Assembly (NCBI RefSeq): GCF_000454545.1
Contig: NZ_CM002139.1
Location: 531,538-587,273 of the forward strand
Direction of reading: 5' to 3'
Length of the DNA stretch: 55,736 nucleotides
Source of the DNA: Xanthomonas cassavae CFBP 4642
GTDB taxonomy: Bacteria; Pseudomonadota; Gammaproteobacteria; Xanthomonadales; Xanthomonadaceae
Shown here: in pieces, positions 17,690 through 25,510 of the stretch
Layout of the letters: each line of letters begins with the position of its first letter
Numbering within the stretch: the first letter of the stretch is position 1
Made by a program: the position numbers and the translations under genes
Notes under the pieces: generated by a model
Database searches by the model: none
Seen by the model: only the letters and a program-made list of their open reading frames with translations
What the model was told of the DNA's origin: nothing

Positions 17690-19132
17690 ATGCCTCGTTC
17701 GCTGCTGCGGCAATTGCTGTTGATCTGGGTGGTCATCGTGGCCGCCTGTGTGGGCGTGGCCACGATGCTGTACGGCTTGTATCGGCAAACCGAGGGCGTG
17801 CGGCTTGAGGAAGCGCGCCAGCAATTGAGCACGCAATGCACACGCATCGTGCAACGGTATGCCGGAGCCAGCGAGGCGGCGCGTACCGGCGATGATGGAA
17901 TCGGCCTGGCAGCGGTGGTGGTGCAGCTGGTGCTGGCCGACGCACCCGGTGTCGAAGGTGGCGTCTGGGACCTGCGCCGGGGCTTCATTGCCTATGCGTA
18001 CCCTACCTACGATGGCAGCGACCACAAGACCGATATCCCTGCGGCCGAATGGACCACCATCGTGGGCACGGCGCAGCAGGCGGTGAAGGACAAGACTGCC
18101 GTGCACTACCGTCGGGATGGTCGCCGCGAAGTGCTGCTGATCAGCGCCTGTCCGCTGGTGTCGGGCAGTGCGGCATGGACGATGACGCGGGTACCCGCCA
18201 GCAAGGCCGACGCCTGGCGCCCGCTGGTCGTCGGCATGGTGCTGATCTTCGCGATGGTGGCGGTCTCGGCGATTGCGCTGGGGGTGGTGGTGCGGCGCTG
18301 GAGCCGGCGCTTGCATCGCATCCAGCAGGCATTGGCCGCCGAGACGCAGACACCGCACATACCGCCGACCGGCACGCCGGAACTGGATCGGCTGGGTGCG
18401 GCGGTCAACGACTACGCACAACGCAACGCACAGGCGCTGGCGCAGACGCGTCGTCTGGCCGATGAGCTGGCACGGCACGAACGTCTGGCCGCGCTTGGCC
18501 GGATGACGGCCACGGTGGCGCACGAGATCCGCAACCCGATCGCCACGATGCGCCTGGCGGTGGAAAACGAGATCGCCCAGCGTGAGGCCACGCCCGACGC
18601 GGCGGCGCATGCGGAGATCATGCTGGCGCAGATCCAACGCCTGGATGGGGTGGTCGAGAGCCTGCTCGGCATGGTGCAGCCGATCCGCCTGCAACTGGAG
18701 ACGGTGGACGTGCAGGCCTGGTTGGGTGCGCTGCTGGCGCCGGAGCTGTTGCCACCGGAGATGCCACCGCCCCGCTTGCGGGTGCCGGTGGCGCCGTTGC
18801 GCTGGACACTGGATCCGCAGCAACTCGGGCGTGCGGTGCACAACCTGTTGCGCAATGCCGCACAGCACGCCGAGCCGGGCAGCGAGGTGACGCTGCAGGC
18901 GGCAGAAGCCGATGGCATGCTGCAGTTGCGAGTATCCAACCATGGCGCGGCGATCGCCGCGCCGATTGCCGCGCAGCTGTTCGAACCGTTCGTCAGCGGG
19001 CGCAGCGACGGCAACGGGCTCGGGCTGGCGCTGGTGCGCGAGATCGCGCGCGCGCACGGCGGGCAGGTGCGTTACGCACATGCCGACGGGCTGACCGATT
19101 TCATCGTGGAGCTGCCATGGCGCGCATCCTGA
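17690..19132 (+). CDS. Membrane sensor histidine kinase
   Basis: A 480-residue kinase. Membrane segments lie at about residues 8-31 and 178-201, enclosing a roughly 145-residue periplasmic sensor domain without a recognised fold. A HAMP-like linker and a Gln/Arg-rich coiled coil follow. The dimerisation helix has the phospho-accepting His278 in ATVAHEIRNPIATMR. The ATP-binding domain shows the N box (LLRNAAQHAE) and G boxes (GNGLGLALVREIARAHGG). It overlaps the regulator gene downstream by 16 bases, so the two form a coupled two-component pair. The signal is unknown. Proximity to poxB (48 bases upstream) may mean joint expression, but no link in function is shown. Confidence 0.92.
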   Translation: MPRSLLRQLLLIWVVIVAACVGVATMLYGLYRQTEGVRLEEARQQLSTQCTRIVQRYAGASEAARTGDDGIGLAAVVVQLVLADAPGVEGGVWDLRRGFIAYAYPTYDGSDHKTDIPAAEWTTIVGTAQQAVKDKTAVHYRRDGRREVLLISACPLVSGSAAWTMTRVPASKADAWRPLVVGMVLIFAMVAVSAIALGVVVRRWSRRLHRIQQALAAETQTPHIPPTGTPELDRLGAAVNDYAQRNAQALAQTRRLADELARHERLAALGRMTATVAHEIRNPIATMRLAVENEIAQREATPDAAAHAEIMLAQIQRLDGVVESLLGMVQPIRLQLETVDVQAWLGALLAPELLPPEMPPPRLRVPVAPLRWTLDPQQLGRAVHNLLRNAAQHAEPGSEVTLQAAEADGMLQLRVSNHGAAIAAPIAAQLFEPFVSGRSDGNGLGLALVREIARAHGGQVRYAHADGLTDFIVELPWRAS

Positions 19133-20463
19133 TCATCGACGACGATGCGGCGTTTCGTACGACCTTGCAAGCCACCTTGCGCTCGCTCGGCCACACCGTG
19201 GTCGCTGCCGACACTGGGCCGGACGGGCTGGCACGGCTGAGCGAAGGCGGCATCGACATGGCGTTCGTCGATTTCCGCATGCCCGGCATGGATGGCATCG
19301 AAGTCCTGCGTGCGCGCCAGGGCGATGCGCAGGCGCGCAAGGTGCCGCTGGTGATGCTCACCGCGCATGTGTCCAGCGGCAACACCATCGAGGCGATGAC
19401 GCTGGGCGCCTTCGATCATCTGGTCAAACCGGTGGGGCGCGCGGATATCGTCGAGGTGGTGCAGCGCGCGCTGCTGAGCCGCGTGCACGACACGGCCGCC
19501 GAGACCGATGAGACCAGCGAGCCGGCCGAAGAAGACGATGCACTGGTCGGGCACAGCCCGGCGATGCGTACCGTGCACAAGCGCATCGGGCTGGCAGCCG
19601 CGTCCGACCTGCCGGTCCTGATCACCGGCGAAACCGGCACCGGCAAGGAGTTGGCCGCGCGTGCGCTGCATCGCGCCAGTCCTCGCGCCAACGCACCGTT
19701 CGTTGCAGTCAATTGCGCGGCCATCCCGCTGGAGTTGATGGAAAGCGAGTTGTTCGGCCATCGCAAGGGCGCGTTTTCCGGCGCAAGCAGCGACCGGCTC
19801 GGGCTGATTCGCGAAGCCGACGGCGGCACCCTGTTTCTGGACGAAATCGGCGACATGCCGCTGCCGATGCAGGCCAAGCTGCTGCGCTTCCTGCAGGAAG
19901 GCGAGGTGACGCCGTTGGGGGGCAGTGGCCCGCAGAAGGTGGACGTGCGGGTGTTGGCCGCCACCCATCGCGACCTGGCGGCCTGCGTGGCCGACGGGCG
20001 GTTTCGCAGCGACCTGCGCTATCGCCTGAACGTGGTGCCGATCGAACTGCCGCCGTTGCGCGAGCGGGGCCAGGACATCCTGCTGCTGGCGCAGCACTTC
20101 CTGCGCAGCGGCACCGGACGGGCGCAGGGGGTGTCGCCGGCGGCGCAGGAACGGCTGCTGGCGCACCGCTGGCCGGGCAACGTGCGTGAACTGCGCAATG
20201 TTATGCAGCGCAGCCAGGTGCTGGGTCGCGGTACCAGCATCGATGCGCCCGATCTGGATGAGGCGCTGGCCGACGCCGGCGAACCATCGCCACCGGTGAT
20301 CTCGGCGCCCGTCGGAAGCCTGCCCGAGGCGGTGGCGCGTCTGGAGCGGGAGATGATCCAGGCGGCGCTGGCGCAGAGCCAGGGCAACCGGGCCGAGGCG
20401 GCGCGTCGGCTGGGCATCCACCGGCAGCTGCTCTATCGCAAGCTGGAGGAATACGGGCTGTGA
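19117..20463 (+). CDS. NtrC-family sigma-54-dependent response regulator
   Basis: A 448-residue activator. The receiver domain (1-120) has the acidic pocket IIDDD and the phospho-acceptor Asp52 in FVDFRMPGMDG, with the conserved Lys in LVKPVGR. The AAA+ domain shows Walker A GETGTGKE, and the sigma-54-contacting loop reads GAFSGA instead of the common GAFTGA. Walker B is LFLDEIGDM. RWPGNVRELRNVMQR marks the end of the AAA+ region. A Fis-type helix-turn-helix closes the protein (GNRAEAARRLGIHRQLLYRKLEEY). It starts inside the kinase gene. The closest downstream target is probably the promoter at 20586. Confidence 0.94.
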   Translation: MARILIIDDDAAFRTTLQATLRSLGHTVVAADTGPDGLARLSEGGIDMAFVDFRMPGMDGIEVLRARQGDAQARKVPLVMLTAHVSSGNTIEAMTLGAFDHLVKPVGRADIVEVVQRALLSRVHDTAAETDETSEPAEEDDALVGHSPAMRTVHKRIGLAAASDLPVLITGETGTGKELAARALHRASPRANAPFVAVNCAAIPLELMESELFGHRKGAFSGASSDRLGLIREADGGTLFLDEIGDMPLPMQAKLLRFLQEGEVTPLGGSGPQKVDVRVLAATHRDLAACVADGRFRSDLRYRLNVVPIELPPLRERGQDILLLAQHFLRSGTGRAQGVSPAAQERLLAHRWPGNVRELRNVMQRSQVLGRGTSIDAPDLDEALADAGEPSPPVISAPVGSLPEAVARLEREMIQAALAQSQGNRAEAARRLGIHRQLLYRKLEEYGL

Positions 20464-20495
20464 CGCCTGCGCACGCTCCTCCGTCGGTCCAGGGG

Positions 20496-20512
20496 TGTCC
20501 CCAAAGCGGACA
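20496..20512. promoter_or_regulatory. Candidate enhancer site for the NtrC-type regulator
   Basis: A 17-base inverted repeat, TGTCC-N7-GGACA. It lies 33 bases after the regulator stop and about 90 bases upstream of the -24 element of the sigma-54 promoter candidate, a usual distance for an upstream activator site. That the adjacent regulator binds here is inferred from position only. Confidence 0.5.
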
Positions 20513-20585
20513 GGGTGGATGAAATCAAGACGTCTCCGTGCGCTGATGTGTGCAGGAATTCATTTATAAAACAATGGGTTATAGG

Positions 20586-20602
20586 TTGGCATGATTGCTG
20601 CT
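20586..20602 (+). promoter_or_regulatory. Sigma-54 (-24/-12) promoter candidate
   Basis: TTGGCATG at 20586-20593 and the TGC element ending at 20601 give GG-N10-GC spacing. The match to the consensus TTGGCACG-N4-TTGC differs at two positions only. Transcription would begin near 20613, leaving about 36 bases of leader before the ATG at 20649. AT-rich DNA lies just upstream, as is usual for a looping region. Confidence 0.75.
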
Positions 20603-20648
20603 TGGGGAATGACACGCGGCCTCTTTTCGCCGCGCTGGAGACATCCCC

Positions 20649-21383
20649 ATGATGCGTCAGACCGTTCTTGCACTTGCCCTGGCCTGCACCATCGGCGCCG
20701 CTGCCGCCCAGGTCGGCGCGCCGCCGCCGCCGCCGGCTCCCAATGGCCCGATCGGTGGCCCGCCGACCCCGCCGACCCCCGTCGCTGCTACGCCGGTGAG
20801 CGTGAGCGGCAGCGTCGAGCGCTTCATGCTCAATCCCAATGGCGATGTCGACGGCCTATGGCTGCGTGACGGGACCCAGGTGGGCTTCCCGCCGCACCTG
20901 TCCACCGAGGTGAAGACTGCCGTGCGCGCCGGCGACAGCGTCGTCGTGCAGGGCTTTCGGCTGGGCAACTTGCCGGTGCTGCAGGCCAGCTCGATCCGCT
21001 CCAGCCGTAGCGGCCGCGAGGTGGTCGATCGCCCGCCCACCTTCGGCGCGCCGCCGCCGACTCCCGGCCAACTGACCCCGCTGCAGTCCGACGGCACCAT
21101 CCAGCGCCTGGTCTACGGGCCTGCCGGCGAGGTCAATGGCGCGCTGGTCAGCGATGGCACCGTGGTCCGGATGCCCCCGCACCTGGCACTGCAGTTCACC
21201 GACCTGCTGCGCGTGGGTGCGCCGCTGAGCGCCAACGGCTTCGGCGTGGCCACCCCGGACGGCCGCGCGATCGAAGCCACCCAGCTGGGCCGTGACCGCG
21301 CCTCGCTGCGCACGTTGTTCGCCGCGCCGCGTCCGGACGGTCCGCTGCCGCCTGGCGCTCCGGTGCCGCCTGCCGGTCGCTGA
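20649..21383 (+). CDS. Secreted protein with two copies of an unknown 'DGT-PPHL' module
   Basis: A 244-residue protein with a Sec signal peptide (ending AAAAQ near residue 21) and a Pro-rich linker. Two copies of a roughly 65-residue beta-rich module follow, at about residues 54-117 and 148-213. Each begins G(S/T)(V/I)xR, passes a GxVxGxxxxDGTxVxxPPHL core, and ends GxxVxxxGF. PPHL lies at 81-84 and 176-179. The module looks like a small OB-fold or cold-shock-like barrel, but I do not recognise a named family. A second gene with the same modules but without a signal peptide lies 98 bases downstream. The sigma-54 promoter candidate at 20586 and the two-component pair upstream suggest induced expression. 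Confidence 0.83.
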   Translation: MMRQTVLALALACTIGAAAAQVGAPPPPPAPNGPIGGPPTPPTPVAATPVSVSGSVERFMLNPNGDVDGLWLRDGTQVGFPPHLSTEVKTAVRAGDSVVVQGFRLGNLPVLQASSIRSSRSGREVVDRPPTFGAPPPTPGQLTPLQSDGTIQRLVYGPAGEVNGALVSDGTVVRMPPHLALQFTDLLRVGAPLSANGFGVATPDGRAIEATQLGRDRASLRTLFAAPRPDGPLPPGAPVPPAGR

Positions 21384-21481
21384 GCCGGCAGGTTCCTCAT
21401 TCGTTCGTCTCTCCGCTGGCCATGCAGCTGCGCGGCCAGCGGCTCGACCGGCACTGCCGGTCACTTTCTTCGGAGTACTCC

Positions 21482-22096
21482 ATGCATTGGGTCGACCCTG
21501 ATTTCCTTCCCGAAACCCGCGGCACCCTGGCGCGTTTCCTGCTCAATCCCAAGGCAGATATCGATGGCCTGTTGCTGACCGACGGCACCGAAGTGCACAC
21601 CCCGCCGCACCTGTCGGCGGCCCTGCTCAAGGCGCTCAAGCCGGGCAGCGCGCTCACCGTGCGTGGCCTCAAGCCGCGCGATGTCGACATGCTGGTGGCG
21701 CTGGCGATCGACCCGGAGGGCGGCAAGCGCATCGTCGATGAGGGCCCGCACGGGCCGCACGCCAAACCCAAGCCCAAGCCGCCGGCCAGCAAGCCGCCCA
21801 CGCCGCAGCTCACCCAGCACGCCGGCACCATCGCGCGGCTGTTGCACGGCCCGCACGGGCAGGTGCATGGCGTGTTGCTCGATGACGAGGTGACCGTGCG
21901 GTTTCCGCCGCATGCCGGCGCCGAGTTCGCCAGGCAATTGGTGGTCGGCAAGCCGTTGGTTGCCGAAGGCGACACCAAGGCAACCCCGCACGGCCTGCTG
22001 ATCCATGCCCATGCCTTGGGCGGCAAGGCGGCGACGCTGAAGCAAATCGCACATCCGCCACACGGCCCTGCACACAAACCCAAGCCCAAGCATTAG
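21482..22096 (+). CDS. Cytoplasmic protein with two 'DGT-PPHL' modules
   Basis: A 204-residue paralogue of the gene upstream. The ATG at 21482 follows a CGGAG site. Modules lie at about 14-77 (GTLARFLLNPKADIDGLLL, TDGTEVHTPPHL) and 115-179 (GTIARLLHGPHGQVHGVLL, RFPPHA). The linker between them is rich in His, Lys and Pro, and the C-terminus is another HPPHGPAHKPKPKH-type tail that could bind metal or nucleic acid. No signal peptide is visible, unlike its neighbour, so the two products should act in different compartments. The gene is likely in the same transcript. Confidence 0.8.
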   Translation: MHWVDPDFLPETRGTLARFLLNPKADIDGLLLTDGTEVHTPPHLSAALLKALKPGSALTVRGLKPRDVDMLVALAIDPEGGKRIVDEGPHGPHAKPKPKPPASKPPTPQLTQHAGTIARLLHGPHGQVHGVLLDDEVTVRFPPHAGAEFARQLVVGKPLVAEGDTKATPHGLLIHAHALGGKAATLKQIAHPPHGPAHKPKPKH

Positions 22097-22200
22097 GAGC
22101 CGGACATGCAGCCACCGTGTGCGGTTGAGATGGTTGCCCTCCGGTTTGTCACGCACGCCGGCCTGTGTGCCGGCGTTGCATCGCATGGCGGAGCACTGCC

Positions 22201-23424
22201 ATGCCGATGACCCAGGCCAGGCCGCGCGGTACGCGCGCACTGGAAGCGCTGCATTTCAGCGTGGCCGATGTGCAGGACGGGCTGGGGCCGTTTCTCAGCG
22301 TGTTTCTGCAGTCAAAGGGTTGGTCGGTGGGGGCGATCGGCACGGTGATGAGCGTGGGTGGCATCGCCGGCATGCTCGCTACCACGCCGGCCGGCGCGCT
22401 GGTCGATGCCACTCGGCGCAAGCGCGCGGTGGTGGTGATCGGCTGTCTGGCGATCCTGCTGGCCACCGCGTTGATCTGGCTGCGGCCTACCTCATCCGGT
22501 GTGGTCGCCGCGCAGATCGCCTCGGCGCTTGCGGCGGCCGGCATCGGCCCGGCATTGACCGGGATCACCTTGGGGTTGGTGCACGCGCGCGGGTTTGACC
22601 ATCAGCTGGCACGCAACCAGGTCGCCAACCATGCCGGCAACATGCTGGCCGCGGTGCTGGCCGGATGGTTGGGGTGGCGCTACGGATTTACGGCGGTGTT
22701 TGCACTGACGGCGGTGTTCGGCGTGCTGGCACTGGCGGCGGTGCTGGCGATTCCGGCCGACGCCATCGATCACTGTGCCGCACGTGGCCTGCGCGATGCC
22801 GACGGTGCAGACACGCTGGGCGGCTGGCGGGTCTTGCTGACCTGCCGCCCGTTGGCGCTGCTGGCCGGCACGCTGGGGCTGTTCCATCTGGGCAACGCCG
22901 CGATGCTACCGCTCTACGGCATGGCGATCGTGGCGGCGCATGCCGGCGACCCGAGCGCGCTGACCGCCACCACGATCGTGGTGGCGCAGGCCACGATGGT
23001 GGTGGTGGCCTTGCTGGCGATGCGCTGGATCCGGGTGCACGGGCAGTGGTGGGTGTTGTTGGTCGCGTTCATGGCCTTGCCGCTGCGCGCGCTGGTGGCT
23101 GCCTCGGTGATCCATGGCTGGGGCGTGTTTCCGGTACAGGTGCTGGATGGCCTGGGCGCCGGACTGCAAAGCGTGGTGGTGCCGGCCCTGGTGGCCCGTC
23201 TGCTGCAAGGCACCGGCCGGGTCAATGTCGGCCAGGGCGCGGTGATGACGGTGCAGGGGATTGGCGCAGCACTGAGTCCGGCGTTCGGTGGCTGGCTGGC
23301 GCATGCCTTCGGGTATCGCATCGCGTTCCTGACCCTGGGTGCGATCGCGTTGCTGGCGGTGGCGCTATGGGCCGGCTGCCGCGGCATGTTGCAGGCGGCC
23401 ACCGGTCTGCAGCCGTCGGCGTGA
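22201..23424 (+). CDS. MFS transporter
   Basis: A 407-residue membrane protein with about 12 hydrophobic segments (for example AIGTVMSVGGIAGMLATTPA, PLALLAGTLGLFHLGNAAML, VQGIGAALSPAFGGWLAHA). The loop between segments 2 and 3 reads GALVDATRRKR, the usual MFS DxxxRRR-type basic signature. SVADVQDGLGPFLSVFLQSKGWS at the N-terminus resembles the subgroup of drug/sugar exporters often found in proteobacteria. Substrate cannot be read from the sequence. The start at 22201 follows a short leader; 22207 is equally possible. It is 104 bases after the module genes, in the same direction. Confidence 0.88.
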   Translation: MPMTQARPRGTRALEALHFSVADVQDGLGPFLSVFLQSKGWSVGAIGTVMSVGGIAGMLATTPAGALVDATRRKRAVVVIGCLAILLATALIWLRPTSSGVVAAQIASALAAAGIGPALTGITLGLVHARGFDHQLARNQVANHAGNMLAAVLAGWLGWRYGFTAVFALTAVFGVLALAAVLAIPADAIDHCAARGLRDADGADTLGGWRVLLTCRPLALLAGTLGLFHLGNAAMLPLYGMAIVAAHAGDPSALTATTIVVAQATMVVVALLAMRWIRVHGQWWVLLVAFMALPLRALVAASVIHGWGVFPVQVLDGLGAGLQSVVVPALVARLLQGTGRVNVGQGAVMTVQGIGAALSPAFGGWLAHAFGYRIAFLTLGAIALLAVALWAGCRGMLQAATGLQPSA

Positions 23425-23737
23425 TGCGCGCGTGCGGTCACGCAAGGCGCAACATTGGAGGGACGTGCGCGGCGGGCAGCATCTGATCAAAGCACTGCGA
23501 CGCTAACGCTGGTCAGCGTCGATCCGGTGCTGGTGGCGACCGGCGGCAAGCACGCATTCGCGCGGGAAAATCGCGAACGGCCAGGAAATGCTGAGGCATG
23601 CAGGGACAACCTGCGGATGCCCTTCCAGCCGTGGTCTGCAATGCTCGGCGCACTATGCGCGGTGCACTGAAACGGTGCGGGAGCGTGGTGCCTGCCGCTG
23701 CCGGCCGCCGCGTGCTGGCCGGTGGTGCGGTGCGTGG
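23425..23737. other. Intergenic region between convergent genes
   Basis: About 310 bases between the MFS gene and trmL, which converge here. Only short frames without motifs are present, and I see no T-tracted hairpin or repeat of note. Confidence 0.5.
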
Positions 23738-24214
23738 CTACTGACCGCCGGCAAAGTTCCATTGCCGCCAGGCTTCGAACACCATCACCGCCACGGTGTT
23801 GGAGAGGTTCAAGCTGCGGTTGTCCGGGCGCATCGGCAGCCGTAGCCGGTGCTGCGGCGGGATCGACTCCAGCACCTCGGCCGGCAGGCCGCGGGTTTCC
23901 GGGCCGAACAGGAACGCATCGCCATCGGCAAATTGCGGGGTGTCGTAACGCACGGTGCTGCGCGTGCTCAGCGCAAAGACGCGCCGGGGGGCGATGGCCG
24001 CCAGGGCCGTCGGCAGATCGGCATGCACCTTGAGCGGCGCGTATTCGTGGTAGTCCAGGCCGGCGCGCTTGAGCTGCTTGTCGCTGAGGTCGAAGCCAAG
24101 CGGCTCGATCAAGTGCAGGCGCGCGCCGGTATTGGCGCACAAGCGGATCACATTGCCCGTGTTGGGCGGAATTTCCGGTTGAAACAGGATGACATCGAGG
24201 ACGGTTGCTGGCAT
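23738..24214 (-). CDS. trmL: tRNA (cytidine/uridine-2'-O-)-methyltransferase TrmL
   Basis: A 158-residue SPOUT methyltransferase that should methylate the wobble ribose of tRNA-Leu. Motif 1 is at the N-terminus (LFQPEIPPNTGNVIRLCANTG). Motif 2 is FLFGPETRGLP and motif 3 is the knot segment RLPMRPDNRSLNLSNTVAVMVFEAWRQ. The length fits the minimal TrmL without an RNA-binding extension. The start at 24214 gives MPATVLDVILF. It lies 27 bases after a small secreted-protein gene on the same strand. Confidence 0.95.
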   Translation of the reverse strand: MPATVLDVILFQPEIPPNTGNVIRLCANTGARLHLIEPLGFDLSDKQLKRAGLDYHEYAPLKVHADLPTALAAIAPRRVFALSTRSTVRYDTPQFADGDAFLFGPETRGLPAEVLESIPPQHRLRLPMRPDNRSLNLSNTVAVMVFEAWRQWNFAGGQ

Positions 24215-24240
24215 GCGCGCAAGTGTAGCTGCGCGCGTGC

Positions 24241-24702
24241 TCAGAGGTTGATGGCGGCGCTGACCAGTGCTTCCAGTTCGGCCGGCGACGGCTGCAGCTG
24301 CGGCACCGGCAGGTTGACGATGACCTGGCCCATCAGCGCGCCGATCGCGGCGGCTGCCTGACCGGAGGCGGTCTGGGCGGTCGCTGCCGTGCTGCGCACG
24401 ACCAGCTCGGCACGCTGTTCGGCTGACGGGCGCACCTGTACCGCAGCGATGGTGACGACACGCGGCCCGGCCTGTTCGGCTGCCAGGGCGGCCAGTTGCT
24501 CGGCCGACGGGCGCACCTGCACGGCGGACAGGGTACGGATGTCGCTGTTGCGTTCCAGCGTCTGCTGGGCGATCTGGTCGGCAGCCGGGCGCACCTGCAC
24601 GGTGTCCAGCGTGGTCAGGCTGGCGGCCTGGGCGAAACCGGCCAGGGAGGTGCCGGCAAGCAGGGCGGCGGAGAGGGCGATGCGCAGGGTCTGGGTATTC
24701 AT
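24241..24702 (-). CDS. Secreted repeat protein (VQVRP repeats), unknown function
   Basis: A 153-residue protein with a Sec signal peptide (cleavage near AQA at residues 25-27). The mature part carries three near-perfect repeats with the core VQVRPxAxQ at residues 35, 61 and 88, at spacings of 26-27, each preceded by a short (T/S/A)-rich strand. A fourth, weaker copy, PQLQPSPAELEAL, lies near residue 134. It ends in a helix (ALVSAAINL). There is no Cys, lipobox or membrane segment. No family is recognised. It stands just upstream of trmL. Confidence 0.75.
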   Translation of the reverse strand: MNTQTLRIALSAALLAGTSLAGFAQAASLTTLDTVQVRPAADQIAQQTLERNSDIRTLSAVQVRPSAEQLAALAAEQAGPRVVTIAAVQVRPSAEQRAELVVRSTAATAQTASGQAAAAIGALMGQVIVNLPVPQLQPSPAELEALVSAAINL

Positions 24703-25085
24703 GGCGAGGTCTCTTGGTGTGGGTGATCAGTGGTGTTGTAGTGATGTAGTACACAGTTCCGGTAGGCGCAAGGACTTTCGCGCGTATTGCTCATTTGTTC
24801 AGCAAAAATTCATCTTAAGGATTGGTTCGGGAGCTTCCCCGTACGAGAGCAAACGGCGTGCCATTTGCATGTGTTTGTTATTTATGGTTTTTTTGAAAAT
24901 GGATGGCGACCGTGTCCGGACACCCGGACGCTGCATGGAGCAGCGGACAGCTCAAGGCTGGAGGCGCGCGACGCAGGTCGCCGCGTTTGAGGGCGCTGAA
25001 TGCGATGTATGGCCTGCGCCCGGCACGCGTTTCGTAGCCGGGCAACTGCGGCACAATCCGGCTTTGCCCTCAGGTGTGACGACGT
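24703..25085. other. Intergenic region with AT-rich stretch and 12-base palindrome
   Basis: About 380 bases between divergent genes. Bases about 24780-24900 are clearly less GC-rich than the surroundings. GTGTCCGGACAC at 24912-24923 is a perfect 12-base palindrome that could be an operator. I see no gene; the longer frames across it have no motifs. Confidence 0.5.
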
Positions 25086-25409
25086 ATGCGCGTGTTGATG
25101 CTGTCTGTTCTGGTTGCCACCACCACCACCGCGGCGTGCACCTGGGTGCCGATCGAACAGAGCGGCAAAGGCGTGCAGGTGCTGCCCGCAGGCCCGGTGC
25201 CGACAGGCTGCCAGCAGCAGGGCGAGGTGGTGGTGTCGGTCAAGAGCAAGGTCGGCTTCTACAACCGCAACCCGCTGCGCGTGCAGGAAGAACTGGAAAC
25301 CCTGGCCCGCAACGAGGCGCCGGGCGCCAACGCCAATGCCGTGCAGGCGCAGGGCCAGCCGGCCGAGGGGAGCCAGCGCTTCAACGCCTTCCGCTGCCCG
25401 CCGCGCTGA
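25086..25409 (+). CDS. DUF4156 domain lipoprotein
   Basis: A 107-residue lipoprotein: signal MRVLMLSVLVATTTTAAC with the lipidated Cys at residue 18. The mature part has CTWVPIEQSGKGVQVL, GCQQQGEVVVSVKSKVGF, and VQEELETLARNEAPGANANAVQ, the layout of DUF4156 proteins (related to enterobacterial YjeI and RcsF-like small lipoproteins). Two further Cys residues (near 42 and 104) may form a disulphide. Function is unknown. Confidence 0.82.
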   Translation: MRVLMLSVLVATTTTAACTWVPIEQSGKGVQVLPAGPVPTGCQQQGEVVVSVKSKVGFYNRNPLRVQEELETLARNEAPGANANAVQAQGQPAEGSQRFNAFRCPPR

Positions 25410-25510
25410 ACCGTTGGGCTGGGGCGGGGGCGATTCAATTGTAAAGATGCGGTAAAACCGGCCAGCAGCTAGACTAGCGCCCCCTCGCCTGACGCCATGG
25501 CGCTACTTCG

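Noticed and set aside
16874..19081. Long His/Gln/Arg-rich minus frame opposite poxB and the kinase
   Set aside because: No motif. The composition is the usual mirror of real genes in this genome.
24912..24923. Perfect 12-base palindrome GTGTCCGGACAC as an operator
   Set aside because: One short palindrome in GC-rich DNA is not sufficient evidence; no second copy or adjacent regulator gene supports it.
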